Below are positions 1-7,907 of a stretch of DNA of 64,000 nt, one piece after another (positions within the stretch are counted from its first letter, which is position 1; each line of letters opens with the position of its first letter). The notes under the pieces were generated by a model. The model worked only from the letters and a program-made list of their open reading frames with translations. It was not told the origin of the DNA and made no database searches. The translations under genes were made by a program, and so were the position numbers. This stretch comes from Thiomicrorhabdus sp965603495. GTDB taxonomy: Bacteria; Pseudomonadota; Gammaproteobacteria; Thiomicrospirales; Thiomicrospiraceae. The stretch covers positions 1-64,000 of the forward strand of contig CBFDDF010000010.1 of NCBI GenBank assembly GCA_965603495.1. The letters are read 5' to 3'.

Positions 1-1
1 A

Positions 2-76
2 TTTATCAAAGTGCACTTTGATAAGCAGGCGCTATTAGATAAATGGCTAGGAGAAGAGGATTTGTGGCTAGATTAA
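2..76 (+). CDS. C-terminal end of an unidentified protein (cut by the window edge)
   Basis: An open frame runs from base 2 to the TAA at 74-76 and gives 24 residues ending KWLGEEDLWLD. The reading frame is clean and the acidic tail looks like a natural C-terminus, but it is too short to assign to a family. The gene would converge on the minus-strand hpf-like gene. A 20-bp perfect palindrome lies inside this coding tail at 4-23. Confidence 0.45.
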   Translation, partial: FIKVHFDKQALLDKWLGEEDLWLD

Positions 77-99
77 CTACAAACCCTCAAGTGGTAAAT

Positions 100-127
100 A
101 GCTCTTCTTACAAATTATCGAAGAGCT
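100..127. terminator. Weak hairpin between convergent genes
   Basis: An 8-bp stem, AGCTCTTC at 100-107 and GAAGAGCT at 120-127, separates the CDS end on the plus strand from the hpf-like gene on the minus strand. Neither side has a run of T, so it is at best a poor intrinsic terminator. Confidence 0.3.
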
Positions 128-188
128 TGAAACCTAATAAATAAAATGATTGTAGTTAGAAAAGATTCTTAAGGTTTGATTCCCGTTA

Positions 189-752
189 TCAAACTACATG
201 ATATTTGCCTTCGATATAAACACTGCTGGCTTGCGGACCCTCGTCACCGATACTTTCAGTAAAGTGCGTACTATCGCCAATCTTAAGCTTATCGAAATCA
301 GCGCTGACCAGGCTGTTACGGTGAAAATAAATTTCCCGACCGTCTGTGGTTTCTATCAGGCCATAATCCATCTCTGGAAAAAGTGCTTTAATGGCACCGT
401 GCGGGGGTACTTCATGGGCTTTAACTTGACCGCGTTTTTTTTGTACTAAGTCTTGAAGTTGTCGGCGAACGGCATCAAATGCATCGCGAATTGCCACATA
501 CATGTCTTCATGCGCGTGATTTTTATCGGAGTGTTTACTGGCAACAATTTCATGATTAGGTACAGCGACATCAATTGTGATGCTGAATAGGTTGCCTTGC
601 TGATGGTTCTTATGAGGCTCTTCAATAACGACTCGACAGCTGATGATGTCTTTAGAGAATTGTTCAAGCTTTTGGGCTTTTTCTATGACCTTAGCCTCAA
701 TCGCATCTGAATGCTTCATGTCCTTAAAGGTAATTTGTAGTGGGATCTGCAT
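189..752 (-). CDS. HPF/RaiA-family ribosome hibernation factor with C-terminal cold-shock-like domain
   Basis: The first ~105 residues fit the HPF/RaiA fold (starts MQIPLQITFKDMKHSDAIE and continues with the conserved IEAKVIEKAQKLEQF helix). That family docks in the 30S decoding region to store inactive ribosomes. The last ~65 residues look like a cold-shock/OB domain (HGAIKALFPEMDYGLIE, then DGREIYFHRNSL and GPQASSV), which binds RNA. The frame stays open 51 codons further upstream, but the ATG at 752 has AGGAGAG six bases ahead and begins exactly at the family start. The combined hibernation/cold-shock architecture is known among proteobacterial relatives and would tie ribosome storage to RNA binding under stress; the function is inferred from the family. 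Confidence 0.85.
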   Translation of the reverse strand: MQIPLQITFKDMKHSDAIEAKVIEKAQKLEQFSKDIISCRVVIEEPHKNHQQGNLFSITIDVAVPNHEIVASKHSDKNHAHEDMYVAIRDAFDAVRRQLQDLVQKKRGQVKAHEVPPHGAIKALFPEMDYGLIETTDGREIYFHRNSLVSADFDKLKIGDSTHFTESIGDEGPQASSVYIEGKYHVV

Positions 753-1064
753 AGTCTCTCCTTGATCGTAAAAGTTTTGGTTAAACATTACACTTAGGTC
801 TCGCGCGAGATTTCCTGATTGAATTGCATTAGAAAAGGTGTGACGATGGTAGGTTAAATAACCCGTTTGAGATGCATGATTTACACCCCTAATGGATATC
901 GTCAATCTAGCTTTTAATTACTCCCTATTTTAGTCTATAAAAGCAAGTGTCACTAGGAAAAATACGTAAATAGTAGGTATAGGTAGTTAAAATAAGTCTA
1001 ATAAGAGGCGTAACGTGCGATAGATTTCTCTAGCATTTCGCTCAGGCTATTAGTTGATAAAACC
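753..1064. other. Intergenic region upstream of the hpf-like gene
   Basis: About 310 bases between the hpf-like start and the gene fragment at 1065. It is AT-rich and shows no convincing ORF with a ribosome site. It should hold the minus-strand promoter of the hpf-like gene, but I could not pick a convincing -35/-10 pair. Confidence 0.4.
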
Positions 1065-1244
1065 TTACTTGGAAAGGCGTTGCTTAATGCGCTGGCAAGC
1101 CTTACTAAGTTCATCGGCCACTATTTTGGTATTCGCAACCAGCTCTTCGGAAGTTTCTTTGATGACATCGGAGATGTTCTCAGCCTCGACTTTTAAAGTT
1201 TGCCATTGCCTTTCTGCTGATTCAAATATTTGCTGGACTTCCAA
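1065..1244 (-). pseudogene. 3' fragment of a phasin-like helical protein gene
   Basis: On the minus strand an open frame ends at TAA (1065-1067) and encodes about 60 residues. They look like one long amphipathic helix rich in Glu, Lys, Gln and Val (for example VEAENISDVIKETSEELVAN, then CQRIKQRLSK). The pattern resembles phasins and similar granule-coating proteins, but identity is uncertain. The frame extends upstream only through the GGGGTC/AATTATT repeat at 1244-1262 and then meets TAA, with no ATG or ribosome site. The 5' part of the gene is therefore gone, apparently replaced by repeat DNA. Confidence 0.5.
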
Positions 1245-1556
1245 ATAATTGGGGTCAAAATAATTCGGGGTAAAGGGGACGCTACCCTTTAATCCTTAAT
1301 TCTAAAAATGCCACGTTTTTTTAATGGGTCAGATGATTTTAAAACCAAAAGCCCGCAAGAACTTACCAGGCCTGGTTAATTCTTGCGGTTTTTTATTTGG
1401 TTTAACAGCGACCAATAACACCACCAGGCCTAGTCAAATTAATTTAATTTTACTCTGACCCCAATTATTTTTACGTAGTTTTTGTGTATTATGGTTGATG
1501 GTTTGAGAGTGTTTTAACTTTACTCGGACCCCAATTATTTCGAATTCAGCAACGGA
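1245..1556. repeat. Repeat cluster: GGGGTC remnants and a diverged composite hairpin element
   Basis: This gap holds AATAATTGGGGTCAAA at 1245-1260 and a copy of the composite repeat starting GGGGACGCTACCCTTTAAT near 1275. Its hairpin (1347-1397) has ACCAGGCCTGGT at 1365-1376 between imperfect GCCCGCAAGAA/TTCTTGCGG arms. A degenerate ACCAGGCCTAGT lies at 1423-1434, and two TTTACTC(T/G)GACCCCAATTATT remnants lie near 1452 and 1520. No gene is seen here. Confidence 0.75.
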
Positions 1557-1562
1557 GGGACT

Positions 1563-2336
1563 ATGAATATTTTAAATAAAAGAAATGGATATTTCTTAAT
1601 TGCACTAGCGTTTACTTTTGTCATTATTGTATTTTTTATATTCGACCCAATCCCTCAAGATGAAAAATATCACAGTTTTTCAGATACAACGCCATTTTTT
1701 AACATACCGAATGCATTAAATGTACTCTCGAATATAACATTTTTCATAGTTGGTGTTATAGGGTTAGTATCACTTAGAAGAAGTAGCAAGTTATCTGTAA
1801 ATATTATTGAATCAAATAAATTAGCATATATCATGCTTTTCTTAGGGTGTTCTTTGGTTAGCTTGAGCTCAGGTTATTATCACCTATGGCCAAATAATGA
1901 AACACTAGTCTGGGATCGTCTCCCAATGACAATTGCATTTATGGGGCTCTACTCAATCATTATTAGTGAGTTTATATCAGAAAAAGTCGGCAAAATTGCT
2001 CTTTTTCCATTATTATTTATAGGTGTAGCTTCTATTGTATATTGGTGGCTCACGGAAAGTCGGGGTGTTGGTGATCTTCGCTATTATGCCGTTGTACAAT
2101 TCTTCCCCATTTTGACAATTCCGATCATGCTAGCTTTCTTTAAATCAAAATTTAACTTGGTTATCGGCTATTGGGTATTGCTGAGCATGTATATAGCGGC
2201 AAAATTATTTGAACATTTTGATAGTCAAATACATGCTTTGTTGGGAGGCGTAAGTGGGCACAGTATTAAACATGTATTATCTGCTTGTGGTCTGTATATT
2301 CTACTCATGGTATACAAAAAAAGGGTTGTCATCTAA
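1563..2336 (+). CDS. Alkaline-ceramidase-like (CREST superfamily) integral membrane protein
   Basis: 257 residues with about seven hydrophobic segments. Conserved polar positions fit the ceramidase/CREST hydrolases: YHSFSDTTPFFNIPNALNVL after the first segment, SSGYYHLWPNNETLVWDRLP in the middle, and a late HFDSQIH...SGHSIKH cluster. In that superfamily the His/Ser/Asp residues form a membrane metal site. The ATG at 1563 follows GGAGG at 1554-1558. The stop codon lies inside the left core of an attC-like site, which is typical of an integron gene cassette. Codon use is AT-richer than in the neighbouring phn operon. The substrate is unknown. Confidence 0.65.
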   Translation: MNILNKRNGYFLIALAFTFVIIVFFIFDPIPQDEKYHSFSDTTPFFNIPNALNVLSNITFFIVGVIGLVSLRRSSKLSVNIIESNKLAYIMLFLGCSLVSLSSGYYHLWPNNETLVWDRLPMTIAFMGLYSIIISEFISEKVGKIALFPLLFIGVASIVYWWLTESRGVGDLRYYAVVQFFPILTIPIMLAFFKSKFNLVIGYWVLLSMYIAAKLFEHFDSQIHALLGGVSGHSIKHVLSACGLYILLMVYKKRVVI

Positions 2337-2460
2337 CAGAACGTTAAACCCCGTTCGCAGGCTCACTGGAACCCCCTCATTTTTATTTCTTATGCCTGCG
2401 CTACGAGCAGTATTGCACAAGCTCTAAAAATAAGTCGGTCCGGTTAACTCGGTGTTATGT
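2331..2460 (+). other. attC-like integron recombination site
   Basis: The segment begins ATCTAAC (2331-2337), which fits the RYYYAAC R'' core and overlaps the stop codon of the ceramidase-like gene. It ends GTTATGT (2454-2460), close to the R' core GTTRRRY. The ends are roughly complementary (CTAACAG with GTGTTATG; GTTAAACC with GGTTAAC), and an inner pair GCAGGC/GCCTGC closes a longer arm. Length (130 bp), position and symmetry fit a VCR-type attC. No integrase gene is in the window. Confidence 0.65.
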
Positions 2461-2717
2461 GGCGTAGAACTATTAGCAATAGTTAATAATGTTAAAGCTC
2501 AAAGAGCACGACAAAAATAAAAGGGTAGCGCCCCCTTTTCAAAGCCATGCGACCAAGCGAGACTTTAAACGCGGATTATTGCATTGATTTAAACATCGCT
2601 TTTAAGGTGCTTTAAAATCAATCAAAGCCGTTTAAAAAAGGCTTTAAATTAAAAGCCCGCAAGAAGTTACCAGGCCTGGTAAGTTCTTGCGGGCTTTTTT
2701 TGTGTCTGAAATGCTAG
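2461..2717. repeat. Repeat DNA with ACCAGGCCTGGT terminator-type hairpin
   Basis: After the attC-like site comes AAAAGGGTAGCGCCCCC near 2520, an inverted copy of the GGGGACGCTACCCTTT module. AT-rich filler with many TTTAAA words follows. A near-perfect hairpin lies at 2651-2703 (GCCCGCAAGAAGTTACCAGG paired with CCTGGTAAGTTCTTGCGGGC, then T6). No gene is seen. Confidence 0.75.
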
Positions 2718-2891
2718 CCCCATCGACAGCAACAAGGCAAAGTCTTTTTTGGCGCTTGGGTTGAACTTGAGGATATTGAAGGGAATATGCTTAAATTTAG
2801 AATGCTAGGTACAGAGGAAATCAGTGATGAAAAAGACTATATTTCAATTGATTCACCTATGGTTAGAGCCTGCTTTAAAAAGCTAACCTAA
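2718..2891 (+). pseudogene. greB: 3' fragment of greB (transcription elongation factor)
   Basis: The frame ending at TAA 2889-2891 encodes the C-terminal domain of GreB: GKVFFGAWVELEDIEG, then LKFRMLGTEEI and KDYISIDSPMVRACFKKLT. This is the FKBP-like half that contacts RNA polymerase. Immediately upstream the frame has a TAG (2713-2715), and the coiled-coil N-terminal half that delivers the catalytic acidic residues is absent. The fragment abuts the ACCAGGCCTGGT hairpin at 2651-2703. It is probably a non-functional relic. Confidence 0.85.
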
Positions 2892-2931
2892 TGTGATCGT
2901 ACCTAATGTGACCGAGCCAGCCCACTTCAGA

Positions 2932-3804
2932 TTATCCGAAAATTCCTAACATCAACAAACCACTTATAATGAATAGGGTTGCCACTAATTTCTGCTTGAG
3001 ATGTTCTCTATCTTTAAAAAACAGCATGGATAAAACGACGGCTAATAAAATACCGATATTGGTCATAGAAACCACATAAGCGGTGGGTAGGGTTTGCATA
3101 GCGAGTATCACTAATGCATAAGCCGTTCCAATAAACAGGCTGCCTGCTAACCAAATACCTAAATGCGGACGGACTTCAGGAATAATGGTTTCACAATGTT
3201 TTTTTCGGTACAGGGATAAGGTGATCCACGCGGCAAAATAACCAATGGTGACGACGCCTAATAAGGCAGAAAAGCTATCTACTTGCTGGCTAATCGCTTT
3301 ATCAGATAGCGAATAGATACTGGTAAAAAAAGCCGCCGCTAATGTCCATAACAGCACTTTAGGATTGTGGGCATTTTTAACGGTATTGCCCAAGATCCAC
3401 AAGCCGATAATACTGATTAAAATTCCAAACCAAGCTAGGTTTGAAAGCGACTCGTCAAAAATCCATAACGCCCAAATGGCAACCAGAATTGGAGAGCTGC
3501 GGGCAATGGGATAGACAAAAGCGACAGGGGCTAAAGCGTAAGCTTCACGCAGAGACAGAAAGTAAAGACTGTTGGCAAAGGCGGTGATTGCAATGAGGCC
3601 TACCAATGTCCAGCTCCATTCGATTTGCACTAGGTGATATAAACCATAACTGCCTAATAAGACAATATGACCGAGTAAGCCCCACCATAAAAAATCAGCT
3701 TTGGGATTTACCTGCCGAGCCATAAGGTTCCAGCTGACGTGCATGAATACCGAAAGGACTATAAACAGCCAGGCCTGTTGAAAGCTAGAAAGGGTTTCTA
3801 GCAT
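2932..3804 (-). CDS. EamA/DMT-family transporter, last gene of the phn operon
   Basis: A protein of about 290 residues with ten predicted membrane segments and two EamA repeats, typical of drug/metabolite transporters. The frame is open four codons further upstream, but ATG at 3804 shares its A with the phnP stop (TAATG) and has GGGAG just upstream, so I place the start there. Translational coupling to phnP suggests it serves the phosphonate pathway, for example by exporting an amine or alcohol left after C-P cleavage. That role is inference only. Confidence 0.75.
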   Translation of the reverse strand: MLETLSSFQQAWLFIVLSVFMHVSWNLMARQVNPKADFLWWGLLGHIVLLGSYGLYHLVQIEWSWTLVGLIAITAFANSLYFLSLREAYALAPVAFVYPIARSSPILVAIWALWIFDESLSNLAWFGILISIIGLWILGNTVKNAHNPKVLLWTLAAAFFTSIYSLSDKAISQQVDSFSALLGVVTIGYFAAWITLSLYRKKHCETIIPEVRPHLGIWLAGSLFIGTAYALVILAMQTLPTAYVVSMTNIGILLAVVLSMLFFKDREHLKQKLVATLFIISGLLMLGIFG

Positions 3805-4571
3805 TACAACTCCCACGATTGGTTGTCATAACCTATGGCAACGCCGTCTGGAAGACAATCTGGATGATTGATGAAGTACTCATCTAAGTTATGGCTAATA
3901 TGGGTAAGAACCAGTTGTTTAGGCTGAATTTGTTCAAATATCTCCAAGGCTCGGGTTAAATCATTGTGATTTCGGGGCGCATCTTCGAGTGGTGGTTGGT
4001 CGCAATCTAAGATCATGATATCAATTGGATTGTCGATTAAATATTGCTGTACATCACGGCGTAGCAAACCGGAATCACATAAATACGCTAAACGTTTACC
4101 GTTTAACTCGATGACATAACCCATTGTGAGCTTTGAATGGACGAGGGGAACAGGGGTAATGAGAATGTCTTTAAACTCAAAAGTCTGAAATGGCCGTGAT
4201 TTTTGCGAGAAATCAAAAATGCCCGGATACTTAAGCAGGTCATCGCAGCCATTTGGATCATCTGGTGAAAACACAGGAATCGTTTCCCCCATTCCCCAAC
4301 GTATTGGAAATAAACCTTGCACATGATCCATGTGAAAGTGAGTCAGTAATACGGCGTCTAAACTGCCAGGTGGAAAGGTTTGTGCAAGATTGTGATAGCC
4401 AGCGTCAATCAATAAACGCACATTACCAAATTGGCCTGCTACCTCTAATACGCCGCATGCAGGATGACGGCGAAAATCGGTATTAGCGAGTGCTCGCAGA
4501 CAAACAGGGCATTTACACCCATAAACGGGTGCCGCTTTAACAGAGCCTGTGCCTAAAAATGTAAATTTCAT
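3804..4571 (-). CDS. phnP: Phosphoribosyl 1,2-cyclic phosphate phosphodiesterase PhnP
   Basis: Metallo-beta-lactamase fold with the metal motif THFHMDHVQG at about residue 77 and later His/Asp ligands (PLVHSKLTMG, LCDSGLL, LTHISHN). The N-terminal GCKCPVCLRA is the small zinc knuckle usual in PhnP. It hydrolyses 5-phosphoribosyl 1,2-cyclic phosphate, the product of C-P lyase, to ribose 1,5-bisphosphate. Length of 255 residues is normal. It overlaps phnN by four bases (ATGA) and is followed directly by the EamA gene. Confidence 0.93.
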   Translation of the reverse strand: MKFTFLGTGSVKAAPVYGCKCPVCLRALANTDFRRHPACGVLEVAGQFGNVRLLIDAGYHNLAQTFPPGSLDAVLLTHFHMDHVQGLFPIRWGMGETIPVFSPDDPNGCDDLLKYPGIFDFSQKSRPFQTFEFKDILITPVPLVHSKLTMGYVIELNGKRLAYLCDSGLLRRDVQQYLIDNPIDIMILDCDQPPLEDAPRNHNDLTRALEIFEQIQPKQLVLTHISHNLDEYFINHPDCLPDGVAIGYDNQSWEL

Positions 4572-5158
4572 GGCGTGTTTACTACCTGATTCTTGAGGAG
4601 TGCGACCAAGGCTTCTCCAGCAACTGAGAGTTCGGTGCTGTTTTCAATAATCTGCATATTGGGTGCTGTGAGTCCTGCAAAGGCTTCTGCACGTTGAATG
4701 CGTTTTTCGATTTGTTCTTTGGTTTCGCGGCCACGATTCATTAAGCGTTCTCGTAATAAACTTGAATCAACTTGAATCAATACTGGCACTAGCCCTGGAT
4801 AGTGTTCAATGGCTGTATTGAGATAGGTACGAGAGCCGTTCATGACCACATTTAAGCCTTGATTTAACCAAGTGTCTACTTCGGACCCAATCCCATAATC
4901 CAACTCATGTGAATGCCAGTGAAATTTAAAACAACCCCGTTTCAGACGGTTGGCAAACTCCTCGGTAGAAAGCTGGATATGATTTTCACCATTCAGTTCC
5001 ACCGGGCGAGTAATATAGCGATGTGCAAAGACCACGGCTTCACTCGCAAGGTGTTGGCGTGCATAGTGTAGCAAAGAGTCTTTGCCAACCCCCGAAGCAC
5101 CAATCACATAAAACAGTTTGCCCTTAGAGTGATGGTCTTTAGCGGTTGAATTAGGCAT
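4568..5158 (-). CDS. phnN: Ribose 1,5-bisphosphate phosphokinase PhnN
   Basis: P-loop kinase with GASGVGKDSLL near the N-terminus and guanylate-kinase-like motifs (HRYITRP, FHWHSHELDYGIG, VVMNGSRTYL, then RGRETKEQIEKR). It converts ribose 1,5-bisphosphate to PRPP. The frame is open to 5197, but homologues begin just before the P-loop and the ATG at 5158 overlaps the phnM stop by eight bases, so I prefer that start. ATGs at 5164 and 5167 are alternatives. About 196 residues is usual for the family. Confidence 0.9.
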   Translation of the reverse strand: MPNSTAKDHHSKGKLFYVIGASGVGKDSLLHYARQHLASEAVVFAHRYITRPVELNGENHIQLSTEEFANRLKRGCFKFHWHSHELDYGIGSEVDTWLNQGLNVVMNGSRTYLNTAIEHYPGLVPVLIQVDSSLLRERLMNRGRETKEQIEKRIQRAEAFAGLTAPNMQIIENSTELSVAGEALVALLKNQVVNTP

Positions 5159-6314
5159 GATCATAACTGGCTTTAAATGCTGAAACGCCTGCAACAAATA
5201 CGTCAGAAACTTGTACCAAACCCTCTAAATTGGCAACCATAATGATATCGGCACGTTTACCCACTTCAATGACACCACGGTCATGGAGTTTGGCCGCTTC
5301 TGCTGGGTTTTTAGTCACTAACTGCACCGCTTGAGCAAGCGTTAAGTTTGAAATTTCTGCAAGCTTGAAAACCGCCACAATCAAAGCCGCAGGCGCGTAA
5401 TCCGCACAAAGGCAATCGCATACACCAGCATTAACCGCATCTAAGGCGCGCATAGAGCCTGACTGGCTTTTACCACGTAGAATATTGGGCGCGCCCATAA
5501 TGGTTTTCATGCCTTTTTCGCGTGCGTATAAAGCCGTTTCCATATTGATAGGGAATTCTGAAATATCCACTCCCAAAGCGGTCATGGTATCCACGCGTTC
5601 TTTACAGTCATCATCATGCGATGCGACTGCAATCCCTTGGGCGTGTGCAGTTTTAACTAACTGTTCAACACGTTCCATTGCCCCTTCGGCTTGTTGTTGT
5701 TTTTTGGCAATCATCTCATCTAACTCTTGATCAGATTTTTGATAACTTTTACCAAAATAGGCTTTATAAGCCGCTAAATCTTTAAACTGCCCTTGCCCAG
5801 GGGTGTGGTCCATTAGTGAAACCAAGTGCATCGACTGGTTGTGCATCAGCTCCATTAAAATAGACAGGCCTGTTGGATCGGTAATTTCATAACGACAATG
5901 CACACGGTTATCGACTAAAGCGTGGGGTTGAAAGTGATGCACCGCTTCGGCAATCTGTTTAGCAAATTGGTTGTTTCTGACACCCAATTCTTCATTGGCA
6001 AAGGATAGGGCATGAAATACGGTGGTAATCCCGGCACCTGCGTTACGTTTGTCGGCCTGTGCACAAGCAAAATCTAATGGAAAATGCACATTCGGACGCG
6101 GCTCCACTTCTTTTTCTAGAGAGTCACAATGTAAATCAATCATACCAGGCATCACCGTCTTGCCTTTAGCATCGATGGTTTGAACATCATCAGCGACGGT
6201 TTCAGGATTGATCGCCGAGATTTTGCCGTTTTCAATCAGTAGGCTCGCATTGTTTAGAACTTCGTCAGCCAATACGACATTTGCATTTTTAATATATAAA
6301 GGTTGAGTGTTCAT
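5151..6314 (-). CDS. phnM: Alpha-D-ribose 1-methylphosphonate 5-triphosphate diphosphatase PhnM
   Basis: Amidohydrolase-fold enzyme of 387 residues. Metal-site motifs are visible: PGMIDLHCDSLEKE near residue 55, SLMDHTPGQGQ and VASHDDDCKERV in the middle, and a late CADYAPAALI. PhnM removes pyrophosphate from ribose 1-methylphosphonate 5-triphosphate before C-P bond cleavage by PhnJ. It starts two bases after phnL ends. Confidence 0.94.
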   Translation of the reverse strand: MNTQPLYIKNANVVLADEVLNNASLLIENGKISAINPETVADDVQTIDAKGKTVMPGMIDLHCDSLEKEVEPRPNVHFPLDFACAQADKRNAGAGITTVFHALSFANEELGVRNNQFAKQIAEAVHHFQPHALVDNRVHCRYEITDPTGLSILMELMHNQSMHLVSLMDHTPGQGQFKDLAAYKAYFGKSYQKSDQELDEMIAKKQQQAEGAMERVEQLVKTAHAQGIAVASHDDDCKERVDTMTALGVDISEFPINMETALYAREKGMKTIMGAPNILRGKSQSGSMRALDAVNAGVCDCLCADYAPAALIVAVFKLAEISNLTLAQAVQLVTKNPAEAAKLHDRGVIEVGKRADIIMVANLEGLVQVSDVFVAGVSAFKASYDHA

Positions 6315-6316
6315 GG

Positions 6317-7054
6317 TTATGCGACCTCGTTTGTATCTGAATTAAAGAAGTTTTCGGTACCAATGGGGGGTTCAAGTTCCACCACGTCATCGGCTAGTCT
6401 TTCAACTAAATCCATATCGTGGAAGATGGCAATCATCGCGGTACCCGTCTGTTTTAAGTTGTTAATGAGTTCAACCACACGATCCGTGGTTTTTGGGTCT
6501 AAGCTAGCGGTAGGCTCATCGAGTAACAATAATCTTGGTTGTGCCAATAAACCACGTGCCAAGTTGACACGTTGTTTTTCGCCACCTGAAAAAGTAGCAG
6601 GAGAAACCGCCCATAATCTTTCTGGTAGGTTAAGTTGGCCTAAGATTTCTCGAGCTTTTTCAAGTGCAATCTCTCGTGAGACGCCTTTCTTAATTAAAGG
6701 CATCGCCACGACATCTTCTGTCGACTGGCGAGGCAGAGTGTGTAAAAACTGGGTAACAAAGCCAATTTCTTCTTTACGTAACTCTAAAATCTGGTGTTCG
6801 TCAGCCGTTGCTAAGTCCAGTTTTTGACCTTGTTTCGTCGTGAACATCATGCGTCCACTGGTTGGCAAATAGGTGCGGTAAATACCTTTTAATACCGTGG
6901 ACTTTCCGGCACCCGTTGGACCGATTAAGGCGGTTAAACGCCCAGGATAAGCTTTTAAAAATACGCTGTGTGACGAAGGCAGTTCTTTGCCTTGTTCATG
7001 CAGCATAAAGGTTTTAGAGAAGTCTTCGACTTCTAAAATAGGTTGAATACTCAT
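6317..7054 (-). CDS. phnL: C-P lyase subunit PhnL (ABC-type ATPase)
   Basis: 245 residues with Walker A GPTGAGKST, signature FSGGEKQRVNLARGL and Walker B LLLLDEPTASLD. PhnL is an ABC-ATPase partner of the methylphosphonate degradation complex rather than a membrane transporter subunit. It lies between phnK and phnM in the canonical order, with a 15-base gap from phnK and a two-base gap to phnM. Confidence 0.93.
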   Translation of the reverse strand: MSIQPILEVEDFSKTFMLHEQGKELPSSHSVFLKAYPGRLTALIGPTGAGKSTVLKGIYRTYLPTSGRMMFTTKQGQKLDLATADEHQILELRKEEIGFVTQFLHTLPRQSTEDVVAMPLIKKGVSREIALEKAREILGQLNLPERLWAVSPATFSGGEKQRVNLARGLLAQPRLLLLDEPTASLDPKTTDRVVELINNLKQTGTAMIAIFHDMDLVERLADDVVELEPPIGTENFFNSDTNEVA

Positions 7055-7069
7055 AAGTTCATGGTCTCT

Positions 7070-7906
7070 TTATAACGCTGATGCCACAAGGCGTTGGGTA
7101 TAAGCATCTTGCGGATCTTCTAATATTTGATCCGTTAAGCCTGTTTCAATAATACGTCCGTACTTCATGACAATGGTGCGACCCGCTAATAGTCGGATCA
7201 CCCCTAAGTCATGGGTCACAGCAACCATGGCGGTTCCGCTTTCGCGTTGAATTTCCATAATCAAATCGAGAATGGCTGCTTGGACAGATAAATCTAAACC
7301 TGTGGTCACTTCATCTAAAAACAGCAAAGGCGGATTAGTGGCCAAGGCTTTGGCAATTTGCACACGTTGCTGCATACCACCAGAGAAGTTCTTTGGCATC
7401 TCATCCATACGCTCGGTTAAGACTTCAGTACGACGCAGTAATTCAATCGCTCTTTCTCGAATTTCACTGTAGTTAGATAGATTGCTCATGAGTAGGCGTT
7501 CAGCAATGTTACCGCCCGCAGAAACATTAAAGTTCAAACCTAATACCGGGTTTTGATAGACCATGCCAAATCGGTGGTTACGCAAGTGACGTTTTTGCTG
7601 AGCGTTTAGACTAAACAAATCATATTGCTTACCGTCGTCAAAAAACGTCGCTTGACCCGAGGTTGGCATTTCATCAAAAAACAGGTTCTTAACCGAGGTT
7701 GATTTACCGGAACCTGACTCACCCATAATCCCTAAAATTTCACCTTTATAAAGGTCAAAACTGATGTCGTGAGCCGCCACAATAGAGCCACAATGTGGAC
7801 AGATATTAGTGTTGTGTTCTGGGCCAGTTGACTCAAAACACTTAGCACAACCTTTACCGTAAACCTTTGAGAGATTGCGGACTTCTAATACTTTTTCGTT
7901 AGACAT
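7070..7906 (-). CDS. phnK: C-P lyase subunit PhnK (ABC-type ATPase) with zinc-ribbon-like insert
   Basis: 278 residues with Walker A GESGSGKST, signature FSGGMQQRVQIAKAL and Walker B LLFLDEVTTGLD. PhnK binds the PhnGHIJ core complex. Between the first beta strand and the usual FDLYKGE segment there is an extra ~25-residue stretch with two CxxC pairs (CAKC and CPHC, about 15 residues apart). It looks like a small zinc ribbon and is absent from the E. coli form as I recall it. GGAGGG precedes the ATG, and the start lies one base from the phnJ stop. Confidence 0.93.
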   Translation of the reverse strand: MSNEKVLEVRNLSKVYGKGCAKCFESTGPEHNTNICPHCGSIVAAHDISFDLYKGEILGIMGESGSGKSTSVKNLFFDEMPTSGQATFFDDGKQYDLFSLNAQQKRHLRNHRFGMVYQNPVLGLNFNVSAGGNIAERLLMSNLSNYSEIRERAIELLRRTEVLTERMDEMPKNFSGGMQQRVQIAKALATNPPLLFLDEVTTGLDLSVQAAILDLIMEIQRESGTAMVAVTHDLGVIRLLAGRTIVMKYGRIIETGLTDQILEDPQDAYTQRLVASAL

Positions 7907-7907
7907 G

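Noticed and set aside
1054..1248. Plus-strand ORF of 64 codons
   Set aside because: The other strand carries a more convincing amphipathic helical reading frame; the plus frame is Ser/Cys-rich shadow.
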